A stretch of DNA of 14,385 nucleotides, from the NCBI GenBank assembly GCA_002408385.1, contig DHSB01000068.1, positions 37,232-51,616 on the forward strand. The letters run 5' to 3'. Each line of letters starts with the position of its first letter. The first letter of the stretch is position 1. The stretch comes from Myxococcales bacterium UBA5297. Its GTDB lineage: Bacteria > Myxococcota > Myxococcia > Myxococcales > UBA5297. Positions 6,719 through 13,484 of this stretch are shown here, one piece after another. The notes under the pieces were generated by a model. That model worked only from the letters and a program-made list of their open reading frames with translations. It ran no database searches and was not told the origin of the DNA. Both the position numbers and the translations under genes were made by a program.

Positions 6719-9244
6719 GTGCAGTCAACGCGAGCTCTCCTGGTGCTGTTGCTCCTCGCCGCTCCGGCGTACGCCGCCAAGTCGCAGCCGACTGATCAGC
6801 CGGCCGAGCAACCAGCCGGGCAGCCGACGGAGCCGGCAGTCGAGTCGGGCCCGGAGAGCGGCGCGGTGCCGGCGGGCGAGGAGGTCGCGCGCTTCGAGCT
6901 CCTGCTCCTCGGCAACCTCGAGGGAGAGCTCGCGCAGGTGCGCTGTCGCGAGGAGCCCGATTCGGACGAGTGGGCCTCCTACGCGAGCCAGGCGCGGCTC
7001 TACTTCGACCGCAAGGAGCAGGCGGCCGCGAGCGGCGCCCTCGAGCCGGTCGCGCTCAACACCGGCGACTCGATCTTCCCGGGCGCGCTCGCGCGCTACC
7101 TGCTGTCGAAGGGCGGGCAGGGCGCCGCGCAGCTCGCGAGGCTCCTCGCGCAGATCCCCTACGCGGCGCACGCGGTGGGCAATCACGAGTTCGCGCCACC
7201 GCGCGGCGAGTATCGGAGCTTCTTCGCGGCTGCCCAAGAGTCCGGCCTGGCGGTCCAGGCCGCGAACCTGCGCTGCAAGGAGAAGGGCGGCGCCGAAGAG
7301 ATTTGCGAAGCCGTGGGGACCGGGGAGGGCGGTCGCGCCTTCTCGCTGGTCGAGCGCGGGCCGCTGACGATAGGCGTCACCTCGGTGGTCGACCCGGAGG
7401 TCGTCGCGCTGCTCTCGCGCAGCCGGCTCGAGGGGCTCGAGATCGCCGAGCCGAGGGAGGTCCTCAGCGGCCTCGTCCCGCGGATGCGCGAGGCGGGCGC
7501 GGACCTGGTCGTCGTGCTCTTCCACCTCGCGGGCAAGCAGTCGGGCGAGAAGGCCGAGAAGCTCGCGGGGCGGGTCCCGGGAATCGACCTGATCGTCACC
7601 AACGGCCTGTTCGAGCCCTTCGAGCCCGACCACGACATCGAGCTGAGCGAGACGCGGCCGAGCGGCTTCATCGTCGCCCCGCGCACCCGCACGTTCCTGG
7701 TGGGCGCCGACACGGGCAGCCTGCGCGCCGTGCTCGCCTCGGCCGAGGCGAAGCGCGCCGAGGACGGCCGCTGGCAGCTCGTGCGCCTCGACCCGAAGAC
7801 CGTCCCGACCAGCGAGCTGCCGCCGTACCCGGAGACCGCGCAGATGCTCGAGGAGGCCGCGCGCGCCTACTGCGAGGACTGGGGAAAGCCCCTGCGCCCC
7901 GGGCTCGAGCTCGCGCAGGCCTTTGACCTGCAGGACCTGCGCACCTTCGTCCTCAACGTGATGCGCTTCCAGACCGACTCGGAGATAGCGCTGGCGAACG
8001 CACAGTCCTTCCGCGGCCAGCTGTACTTCCCGCTCACCGACACGCTCACGAGCGCTGACGTCTACGCGACGCTGCCGTACGGAAACCGGCTGGCGACCTT
8101 CGTGGTGAAGGGGAGCGAGCTCGCCGATCTGGCGAAGAAGCTCGGCGACGAGCTGGTCGCCTCGGGCCTCGAGGACTCGAGCAGCGGGCTCAAGGTCAAC
8201 GGCCGGCCGCTCAACAAGGACCGGACTTACCGGGTGGCCGCGAATCAATTCCTGGCCGAGGGAGGCGACGGGGTCTTCGATCCCAAGAAGCTCGAGCGCC
8301 TGGCGTTCTACTCGCCTCCGTGGAGCGAGTCGCAGCCGACCATCGCCGCGGTGGTCGTGCACTATGTCGCGACCGGCCAGCACCTTCGGCGCGGAGACGA
8401 CAAGCTCGCCCCCTCCGAGAGCTTTCCGGACCTGCACTCGAAGTTCCTGTGGACCTACACCGGGTCGATCAACTCCTCGTACAACCGCGTCAGCGTCGCC
8501 AATCCCCAGCGCAACGGCGCGGCGGCCTACGACAGGACGAGGCTCAACCTGACGGCGAGCGACGTGGTGAACATCGAGGCCAAGGCGGCCGCCCGCGCCG
8601 ACAGCCGCAACCACGGCTGGGACAACGACCTGCTGGTGCTCTACGCGACGACCCGCCTCAACGGCGAGGACGCCGCGGGCGGCTTCGAGGAGACGAGCGA
8701 CACCGTCCGCCTGCGCAGCGCCTACAAGTTCCTCGGCTTTCGCGCCGCGAGCGGCGATCGCTGGTGGGTGCCGGTGCCGTTCGCCGAGCTACAGGTCGAG
8801 AGCGAGTTCAATCGGCCCGACGAGCGGGCGTGGCACCTCTTCGAGCTGACCGGCATCGTCGGAACGCTGTTCCGCATCGCCGGACCGCTGGAGATCAAGG
8901 TCGGCTTCAACGGCAAGCGCGATATCTTCCAGCCCGACGGCGAGACCACCTTCGGCTTGAATGCGGGCTATCAGCTCAAGCGCTTTGACGTCTTCAAGCT
9001 CCTTGGAAAGCCGGTTCAATTCGAGAGCGAGCTCGAATACTTCTTCAACAGCATCGGTGGGGCGAATATCCAGGAGCTGCGCTCGCTCAGCCGGCTCTAT
9101 TTCTCGCTGACGCACCGGCTTTTCTTTACTGCGAGCTATAACGCGTATCTGTATCGGACGGCCGAGGTGCGCGTGCCCGGGCATTCGAATGAGATCAACG
9201 TCGGGCTCAATTTCCTTTGGGATAAGACGGTGCAGAGTTTTTAG
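6719..9244 (+). CDS. 5'-nucleotidase-like metallophosphatase fused to a beta-barrel
   Basis: Exported protein of 841 residues. The signal peptide ends AYA (cut after about residue 19) and is followed by a Gln-Pro-rich linker. A calcineurin-like metallophosphatase region (about 60-330) keeps Asp117 (NTGD), GNHE at 154-157 and His269 (LFHLAG). The first motif, normally D-x-H, reads Asn66-Leu-Glu68, and the late GHxH motif is replaced by TNG around 294-296. A 5'-nucleotidase C-terminal domain (about 385-550) has NAQSFR, PYGN and FLAEGGDG. The last 270 or so residues are alternating aromatic/polar strands ending in Phe841, as in outer-membrane barrels. The protein may be a membrane-anchored, periplasmic or surface nucleotide-binding protein, and its hydrolase activity is doubtful. 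The GTG at 6719 was chosen for the AAGGGG site 6 bases upstream and the signal peptide. The frame stays open to an ATG at 6563. Confidence 0.85.
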   Translation: MQSTRALLVLLLLAAPAYAAKSQPTDQPAEQPAGQPTEPAVESGPESGAVPAGEEVARFELLLLGNLEGELAQVRCREEPDSDEWASYASQARLYFDRKEQAAASGALEPVALNTGDSIFPGALARYLLSKGGQGAAQLARLLAQIPYAAHAVGNHEFAPPRGEYRSFFAAAQESGLAVQAANLRCKEKGGAEEICEAVGTGEGGRAFSLVERGPLTIGVTSVVDPEVVALLSRSRLEGLEIAEPREVLSGLVPRMREAGADLVVVLFHLAGKQSGEKAEKLAGRVPGIDLIVTNGLFEPFEPDHDIELSETRPSGFIVAPRTRTFLVGADTGSLRAVLASAEAKRAEDGRWQLVRLDPKTVPTSELPPYPETAQMLEEAARAYCEDWGKPLRPGLELAQAFDLQDLRTFVLNVMRFQTDSEIALANAQSFRGQLYFPLTDTLTSADVYATLPYGNRLATFVVKGSELADLAKKLGDELVASGLEDSSSGLKVNGRPLNKDRTYRVAANQFLAEGGDGVFDPKKLERLAFYSPPWSESQPTIAAVVVHYVATGQHLRRGDDKLAPSESFPDLHSKFLWTYTGSINSSYNRVSVANPQRNGAAAYDRTRLNLTASDVVNIEAKAAARADSRNHGWDNDLLVLYATTRLNGEDAAGGFEETSDTVRLRSAYKFLGFRAASGDRWWVPVPFAELQVESEFNRPDERAWHLFELTGIVGTLFRIAGPLEIKVGFNGKRDIFQPDGETTFGLNAGYQLKRFDVFKLLGKPVQFESELEYFFNSIGGANIQELRSLSRLYFSLTHRLFFTASYNAYLYRTAEVRVPGHSNEINVGLNFLWDKTVQSF

Positions 9245-9326
9245 GGCGCTGGTCGAGAGTCGAGGGTCGAGAGCGGCTTCGCCCGGAAACGCCAACAGGC
9301 GGCTTGTGGCCGAGGCGGGTTGGTAG

Positions 9327-9346
9327 GGGCGCATGGCAATGCGCCC
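9327..9346. repeat. Palindromic GGGCGCAT hairpin
   Basis: GGGCGCAT, loop GGCA, ATGCGCCC: a perfect 8-bp stem preceded by GTAG. From memory, the GTAGGGGCG...CGCCC pattern recurs as a dispersed palindrome in many unrelated bacterial genomes. Only one copy is present here. There is no U tract, so it is not a typical terminator. Confidence 0.5.
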
Positions 9347-9424
9347 GACCGGGAATCGAGCACAGGGTTGGCACGGGCGGTTGCGACAAGGTTTACCCAG
9401 AACCGCGGTGGCGATCGAAACGGA

Positions 9425-9451
9425 CCGCTTCCCGCGACAGGCGGGAAGCGG
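9425..9451. terminator. Perfect 11-bp hairpin, possible bidirectional terminator
   Basis: CCGCTTCCCGC at 9425-9435 and GCGGGAAGCGG at 9441-9451 are exact reverse complements around a 5-base loop. It lies between two convergent genes, where a terminator is expected, but neither side has a U tract. It may instead act with Rho or be a dispersed repeat. Confidence 0.4.
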
Positions 9452-9611
9452 GTTGACGGCATGGTTCCGAGCTCATGCCAAGAAGCGACACATCAAAGCG
9501 TAGAAGCCGCTGCATCGCGAGCACTTGGTTGGGAGCCGCTTCTTGGCGGATTGGCGCGTCGACTGAGCCCGCTGTGGAAACTACTTGGCGGGCGCCCAAT
9601 GGCTTCTCGAG

Positions 9612-10283
9612 CTAACCAGCATCGACCGAAACACCGCCATCCCGGTTGTCGCTATTAATACCTGTTTCGTTCGTTGGTCGTGGAGCGGATGCGGCCTGAA
9701 TGCCAGTTAAAATGAGGGCTTCAATTTCGTTCCTGGAATACGCGCGCTCGCCGTAAATGAATACGTCCTCCTGCATAGGAAGGAGGACATCCACGATGGC
9801 TCCAGGGGTCGTAAGACCGCTAATTGAGCCAGCGGCGGCTACCAAGGCAAGTGTGTGGATTGGAATGCTTTCCTTTGGCGGCTCGAGACATGCCTGCTCT
9901 TCTGCAATAACCGCGGCCTCAGTGCCTATTGCGCGGACGCACCCTCCGAGTTCCACAAGGAAAGAGGGAGGGGTTCCGAAATAGTGTTGGCGCGCCTCGA
10001 AGGCATACCGAACCCCGGCTTGCTGTTCCTCGATGCATTCGGCGAAATCGCAATCGCGAACTCGAATTCGGTTGTGATGCTCGACAGTTGTCACTTCGAC
10101 CAGTGCTATATATCCATGAGGTGACCGCGCAACGGCCTCGAAGCGGAGGTCCAAACCATTGGGGGAACGCGAAAGGAAGTTGCTGGGCGGATTTTCGCTG
10201 GAGGGCTGCGTTGGGCTTTGTGCGACCTCCGTGCATCCGGCGACCAAGAGGATGACGAAAATACAAAAGAATGCTGTGCGCAT
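9612..10283 (-). CDS. Hypothetical lipoprotein
   Basis: 223 residues that I do not recognise as a known family. The N-terminus is a clear lipoprotein signal: MRTAFF, a hydrophobic core, then LVAGC with Cys16 as the lipidated residue. The mature part has five further cysteines and a Gly/Asp-rich tail ending VSVDAG. AGGAGA lies about 7 bases before the ATG and supports the start. It begins 17 bases after the stop of the metalloprotease frame in the same direction, so the two are probably co-transcribed, and it may assist or be exported with the protease. GC is clearly lower than in the flanking genes, as for the protease, suggesting that the pair arrived together. Confidence 0.8.
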   Translation of the reverse strand: MRTAFFCIFVILLVAGCTEVAQSPTQPSSENPPSNFLSRSPNGLDLRFEAVARSPHGYIALVEVTTVEHHNRIRVRDCDFAECIEEQQAGVRYAFEARQHYFGTPPSFLVELGGCVRAIGTEAAVIAEEQACLEPPKESIPIHTLALVAAAGSISGLTTPGAIVDVLLPMQEDVFIYGERAYSRNEIEALILTGIQAASAPRPTNETGINSDNRDGGVSVDAG

Positions 10284-10300
10284 TTTGTGTCTCCTGTCCG

Positions 10301-11482
10301 CTACTGCGATGTGTATGCAAGAGCGTATTCGTTAATGATTGTTATCCTTCCGTTGACAAATTTGGCGACAGACCTATACGCTACGGCGGCGCCGCTCTCT
10401 TGGATGCCTTCGAGTGGGAACGCCAAAGGCGGGGTATTTAAAACAGTCGAACCGGGAGTTTGGAAGTTCACTTCGACGGGTTGGTCTTGATTGGCGGCCT
10501 TTGTCCATGGAAGAGTGACAACCCATTTTGCTCCTGTGCCGCCGTCAATGGCATAGCCTAGATTGCTCCATTTGCCATAGTTAACATTCGCGACGACCGA
10601 AGGCGGGATTTGGGGGCCGTAGGTTGTGTTCGGTGCAATTGTTTCCGTGAAAAAGCCATAAAAGTCGTCGGCCTCGTAAACGATTGCGCACTCGGAACTG
10701 CCGCACGTTATTCCGGGGGTCGCGTATGCTCGTGTTGCCTGTAGGGGCATTCTGCTCATGCTATCGTATAACGGGGCCCCCGGCTTACAAAAGTTGCGCA
10801 TCGTGACTAGTTCGACTCGTTGATTTGTCGGTCCATCAAATTGACTTGCGACGGAGGCGACGGCAATGCCATCATCTATATGATGGTATAGCGCCGCTGC
10901 GGGGCCGTGCCCCCAAACGAAATAGGGGTCGAATACGCCGCCGCTGTCGTTCGCCTGACCGTTCTTGCAGAACTCCTTGAATAGCACCGTGTCGCGCGGA
11001 TAGCCGGGATTCAGTTGATCGGATATTTGTTTGGAATAAAAGACGACGATGCTGCCGTCAGCTAGTGCAATAATGGCCGGTGAAGTTGTAACATTGATGT
11101 CGACTAGTATTGGAGTACTCCAGGATTCTCCTCCCGTTGCTGATTCGATCAGCTTTACCGCTCCGTCCGGCCCGGGCTCGACAAACGCGATGGCGTAACG
11201 CCCTCCTCCGTATGTGATGGCAGGTCTGCTTGTAGTTAATATCGTGGGGTCGGTGCGGTAATCGATGGCGTTAAGGGAGGCTGACATATATCCGACGCGG
11301 ACAGGCCATTTCAAATTTGGTCCATAAATGGAAATTAGGCCGCGCCTGTCGTCCATTCTTGGCCACCGACTTAGGGCACGCAGTTCGTTGTGGTACCAGG
11401 GCCGCATCACTGCATCGGTATCCCATGTTGTATGGTCGAGGCCCAAAACGTGTCCGAATTCATGCACCGCGACATTGGTCAT
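10301..11482 (-). CDS. Metalloprotease 3' part: HExxH domain and beta-rich C-terminus
   Basis: This 393-residue open part begins with ATG just before the zinc site. HEFGHVLGLDH (fragment residues 7-17) gives three His ligands and the catalytic Glu of a metzincin, and DAVMRP gives the Met-turn, both as in matrixins (M10). From about residue 60 it is beta-rich, with ESATGGESW (113-121) matching an Asp-box, so a sialidase/BNR-type propeller domain is plausible. No Shine-Dalgarno sequence precedes this ATG and the upstream half of the catalytic domain would be missing. Independent translation into an active enzyme is therefore unlikely. The coding evidence is strong but the start is probably not real. 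Confidence 0.7.
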   Translation of the reverse strand: MTNVAVHEFGHVLGLDHTTWDTDAVMRPWYHNELRALSRWPRMDDRRGLISIYGPNLKWPVRVGYMSASLNAIDYRTDPTILTTSRPAITYGGGRYAIAFVEPGPDGAVKLIESATGGESWSTPILVDINVTTSPAIIALADGSIVVFYSKQISDQLNPGYPRDTVLFKEFCKNGQANDSGGVFDPYFVWGHGPAAALYHHIDDGIAVASVASQFDGPTNQRVELVTMRNFCKPGAPLYDSMSRMPLQATRAYATPGITCGSSECAIVYEADDFYGFFTETIAPNTTYGPQIPPSVVANVNYGKWSNLGYAIDGGTGAKWVVTLPWTKAANQDQPVEVNFQTPGSTVLNTPPLAFPLEGIQESGAAVAYRSVAKFVNGRITIINEYALAYTSQ

Positions 11483-11623
11483 ATCAACATAGGTTTCGTC
11501 TTCTGTGTATCGCAGTGCCCAGTGGTTCTTGCCGCCCGGCGGGAAGGTGCCTTGGTATGTGCAAGCCGCGGAGCAAGCGGCTGGATTGCTTCTGCAGGTA
11601 TCGCAGTCGAGGGAGGTTTGGCA

Positions 11624-11632
11624 TTGCTATTG
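11624..11632 (-). other. In-frame amber codon, CAA-UAG-CAA context
   Basis: On the minus strand the codons are CAA, TAG, CAA, TGC, CAA. The stop occupies 11627-11629. A change of one base (CAG to TAG) would create it from a Gln codon within a Gln-rich spot. The immediate context also equals the core of the leaky stop of tobacco mosaic virus, although the bases further on (TGC) do not follow that consensus and the context is not known to act in bacteria. Confidence 0.85.
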
Positions 11633-12019
11633 ATAAAAAGTCACCTGTGGCCTGTTTGAACACGAATAGCTTACTGCTGCAAGGGGCGTGCTGCTGTTGA
11701 TTAGCCCAGTGTAGCAGACGTCCATTCTCACAGTGACCCCGTAAGAAGGGTATTGGCCAGACCCTGTTTCGCCTGAATAAAGAAGTGTTTCGGAGGCGCC
11801 GCCATTGATGTTCCATGAATTGATTGCTTTTTCGACTACTGTCTGGGCGTGGTTGCCGGAGATGCCGTCGATCGTCTCGAAGCTTTGCTTGTCTATATAA
11901 ACTGGGAAGTTGTCGGGCAGCCTCCAGCCCAAAGGGCATAGCTGGTTGAAGCCAAATGCCGCGCCCGGAAACGTGATTAATAAAAATAGTATGCCGGTGT
12001 GAAATGCCTTGCGTTTCAT
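11627..12019 (-). CDS. Metalloprotease 5' part: signal peptide and N-terminal half-domain
   Basis: 130 residues ending at the premature UAG. The signal peptide has a basic start (MKRK), a hydrophobic core and a likely cut after AAFG (about residue 23). The rest matches the front of a matrixin-type catalytic domain (FPVYID, AINSWN, VTFY) but stops before the zinc ligands, so alone it should be inactive. A GAGG element lies a few bases before the ATG. It is divergent from the MBL-fold gene. Confidence 0.7.
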   Translation of the reverse strand: MKRKAFHTGILFLLITFPGAAFGFNQLCPLGWRLPDNFPVYIDKQSFETIDGISGNHAQTVVEKAINSWNINGGASETLLYSGETGSGQYPSYGVTVRMDVCYTGLINSSTPLAAVSYSCSNRPQVTFYQ

Positions 12020-12206
12020 AGCGCCTCGCGCGTTTGTTTTTCCTAGACACTGTATGGGTAGCCCGATTGGCAGTTTCGCTCAACGCTTCCTCGCGGGTCA
12101 ACCTGCCCGCCAGGCCGCTGCCCCCACTCACCAGGCGGGCGATGCACGCCCCCGAACACCTAACGTTCTGGAAAGGCGCCCTCTCAGGGCGCGGGGGGCT
12201 GATCGC
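12020..12206. promoter_or_regulatory. Divergent intergenic region, protease / MBL hydrolase
   Basis: 187 bp between the divergently read metalloprotease and MBL-fold genes, expected to hold both promoters. The protease side is AT-rich and the MBL side GC-rich, so one edge of the low-GC block falls here. A 7-bp-stem hairpin lies just before the MBL ribosome binding site. No promoter boxes could be assigned securely. Confidence 0.45.
12176..12192 (+). promoter_or_regulatory. Hairpin touching the MBL ribosome binding site
   Basis: GCGCCCT (12176-12182) and AGGGCGC (12186-12192) pair perfectly around a 3-base loop. The right arm runs into the G-rich Shine-Dalgarno-like stretch (12193-12198) before the ATG at 12207. 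The stem could affect ribosome access, but it could also be a by-product of high GC. Confidence 0.35.
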
Positions 12207-13124
12207 ATGGCACGAGAGATCGTTCTTCCGCCTACCGGGGAGCCAGGCTCCCGGCAGGCGGGCTCGCTGCTCTTCATCGGAAACGCCACGGTGCTGCTTC
12301 GCTACGCGGGTTTCGTCATCCTCACGGACCCGAACTTCCTGCACGCGGGCGACAGGGCGCGGCTCGGCTATGGCCTGCTGCACGCTCGTCGTCTGACCGA
12401 CCCGGCGCTCGAACTCGACGAGCTTCCCAAGCTCGATCTCGTGCTGCTGTCGCACAACCACGAGGACCATTTCGATCGCAAGGTCGCCCGCGAGCTCGAT
12501 CACGCGCTGCCGATCGTCACGACCCGCCAGGCCGCTCGGAAGCTCGCCAAGAAGGGCTTCTCGGCCACGGTGCCGCTGAAGACCTGGGAAGACGTCGTCT
12601 TCGTCAAGGGCAACGACCGGCTACGCATCACGGCGCTGCCTGGCCGGCACGGCCCGGGCTTCATCTCCCGGCTCCTGCCGTCGGTGATGGGCAGCATGCT
12701 CGAGTTCGAGACGCCCGAGGCGAAGACGCTGCTCAGGCTCTATGTCAGCGGCGACACGCTGATGCATCGCGACCTGCGCGACATCCCGAAGCGCTTCCCC
12801 GAAGTCGACCTGGGAGTCTTCCACCTCGGCGGCACGCGCGTGCTCGGGGTGATGGTCACGATGGACGGCAAGCAGGGTGCGGAGGCCGTGCGGTTGATCA
12901 AACCGCGGACGGCGGTGCCGGTGCACTTCGACGACTACGACATCTTCAAGTCGAAGCTCGAGGACTTCCAACGCGAGGTGAGGGCGGCGGGGCTCGAGGA
13001 CCGCATCCGCTACCTGGTGCGCGGCGAGGCGCTCTCGTTCCAGGTGGTCGAGGGCGAACGGCTCAGGCCGCTGCCGCTGAGGGACGAGCTCCACAAGCCG
13101 TCGCCGCATCCGCCGACGACGTAG
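12207..13124 (+). CDS. MBL-fold metallo-hydrolase
   Basis: Metallo-beta-lactamase-fold protein of 305 residues without a signal peptide, so probably cytoplasmic. The metal-binding set is complete: SHNHEDH gives His83, His85, Asp87 and His88; GRHGPG gives His148; SGDT gives Asp183; VHFDDY gives His240. The C-terminal section (GKQGAEAVRLIKPRTAVPVHFDDYDIF, in two adjoining parts) is typical of the UlaG-like COG2220 group of MBL hydrolases. The substrate cannot be read from the sequence; members include lactonases, phosphodiesterases and many uncharacterised enzymes. The ATG at 12207 was chosen because the homology begins soon after it and a G-rich Shine-Dalgarno-like site lies 8 bases before it. 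The frame is open back to 12009, but that extension is low-complexity and overlaps the protease start. High GC, unlike its left neighbour. Confidence 0.9.
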   Translation: MAREIVLPPTGEPGSRQAGSLLFIGNATVLLRYAGFVILTDPNFLHAGDRARLGYGLLHARRLTDPALELDELPKLDLVLLSHNHEDHFDRKVARELDHALPIVTTRQAARKLAKKGFSATVPLKTWEDVVFVKGNDRLRITALPGRHGPGFISRLLPSVMGSMLEFETPEAKTLLRLYVSGDTLMHRDLRDIPKRFPEVDLGVFHLGGTRVLGVMVTMDGKQGAEAVRLIKPRTAVPVHFDDYDIFKSKLEDFQREVRAAGLEDRIRYLVRGEALSFQVVEGERLRPLPLRDELHKPSPHPPTT

Positions 13125-13247
13125 GGGCTATCCCTTTGGTGTCGAGGTGGGCGGGGCTATGGTCCGCCTCGGGCTCGTCCAGAACGCGCCGCGCGGTGCC
13201 GAGGAAGCCCTTGCCGGAAGGGGAGACTGGAGGTGGCGCGGCGGCCG

Positions 13248-13335
13248 GTTGGCCCGCCCCCTCCCCTCCCAAACGGCCCGCACGACCAAGGTGCTTGTCA
13301 CCGACTTGGTTGCGCGGGCCTGGGAGGGGCGATCG
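13248..13335 (+). repeat. Hairpin repeat, copy B
   Basis: An 88-bp element matching copy A at both ends (35 of the first 36 bases and all of the last 27). The arms pair: CCCTCCCAaacGGCCCGC with GCGGGCCTGGGAGGG, and inside these ACCAAG (13284-13289) pairs with CTTGGT (13305-13310) and GTG (13291-13293) with CAC (13299-13301). The inner part differs from copy A in sequence but is again partly self-complementary. Some similarity to copy A continues for about 25 bases downstream. Confidence 0.75.
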
Positions 13336-13354
13336 CGTGTGCTTGCCTTCGGGT

Positions 13355-13440
13355 TGCTGGTTCACGCTCTTCCGCTTCTACGGCCCGCAGCCCGCGCTGT
13401 TCGACAAGAGCTGGCGGATGGGGACATCGAGAGGCTTCCG
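13355..13440 (+). pseudogene. DUF1254/DUF1214 C-terminal remnant, frameshifted
   Basis: In one frame 13358-13420 encodes WFTLFRFYGPQPALFDKSWRM, written here as adjoining parts WFTLFRFYGP and QPALFDKSWRM. Shifting frame by one base at the run of four G continues it as GDIERLP. From memory, the C-terminal end of DUF1214 proteins reads like this (R-x-YGP...P-x-FDKSW...DIE). No start codon, upstream domain or intact end is present, so it is a remnant. Its 5' side is occupied by the hairpin repeat, which may have come in next to it. Confidence 0.45.
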
Positions 13441-13484
13441 GGCGACGCACTCGACCGAACCACCGCTCCCGTTCGAAGCAGGTC

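Larger units (their letters stand above)
9245..9611. other. Convergent intergenic region with hairpins
   Basis: 367 bp between the converging nucleotidase-like and lipoprotein genes, with no credible coding frame. It holds three near-identical 7-bp tandem units (GTCGAGA, GTCGAGG, GTCGAGA at 9252-9272), a perfect 8-bp-stem hairpin at 9327-9346, a perfect 11-bp-stem hairpin at 9425-9451, and an 11-bp inverted repeat GCCAAGAAGCG (9477-9487) / CGCTTCTTGGC (9537-9547). The GC-rich composition gives way to moderate GC near its right end. Confidence 0.6.
10301..12019 (-). pseudogene. Matrixin-like metalloprotease gene split by one in-frame UAG
   Basis: A single frame runs from the ATG at 12019 to the TAG at 10301-10303 (573 codons including the stop) and is broken only by TAG at 11627-11629, codon 131. 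I translated the stretch between the stop and the next ATG (11483-11626). It is open and Cys-rich and leads straight into the zinc motif, so this was one gene. Joined layout: signal peptide ending AAFG, N-terminal half of a metzincin domain (FPVYID, AINSWN), the Cys-rich stretch, HEFGHVLGLDH at 186-196, Met-turn DAVM at 202-205, DDRRGLISIYG, then a beta-rich C-terminal domain with an Asp-box-like motif. The UAG follows a CAA codon and precedes a CAA codon. Nonsense mutation, sequencing error and readthrough all remain possible. Confidence 0.75.
13125..13484. other. Convergent intergenic region with repeat and gene remnant
   Basis: 360 bp between the converging MBL-fold and Cys-rich lipoprotein genes. 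It contains the third copy of the hairpin repeat (13248-13335) and, 19 bases later, a decayed coding fragment resembling a DUF1214 C-terminus (13355-13440). The open frames covering it change reading frame within that fragment and run through the repeat, so I do not call an intact gene. Confidence 0.6.

Noticed and set aside
6725..8614. 629-residue minus-strand open frame within the nucleotidase-like gene
   Set aside because: Antisense shadow, rich in Arg/Glu/Leu, without motif or ribosome binding site.
9477..9547. 11-bp inverted repeat (GCCAAGAAGCG) as a transposon end pair
   Set aside because: Only 49 bases lie between the arms, there is no target duplication or coding content, and one such match is near chance expectation in a window of this size.
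12009..12206. N-terminal extension of the MBL-fold protein by 66 codons
   Set aside because: It overlaps the protease start, is low-complexity, and lacks homology, while the ATG at 12207 has a G-rich site before it and precedes the conserved fold.
11484..12503. 339-residue minus-strand frame overlapping both the MBL gene and the protease
   Set aside because: It crosses two real genes in other frames and has no consistent composition or motif.
13063..13365. 100-residue minus-strand frame between the MBL gene and the repeat
   Set aside because: It overlaps the end of the MBL gene and passes through repeat copy B. I saw no recognisable domain.
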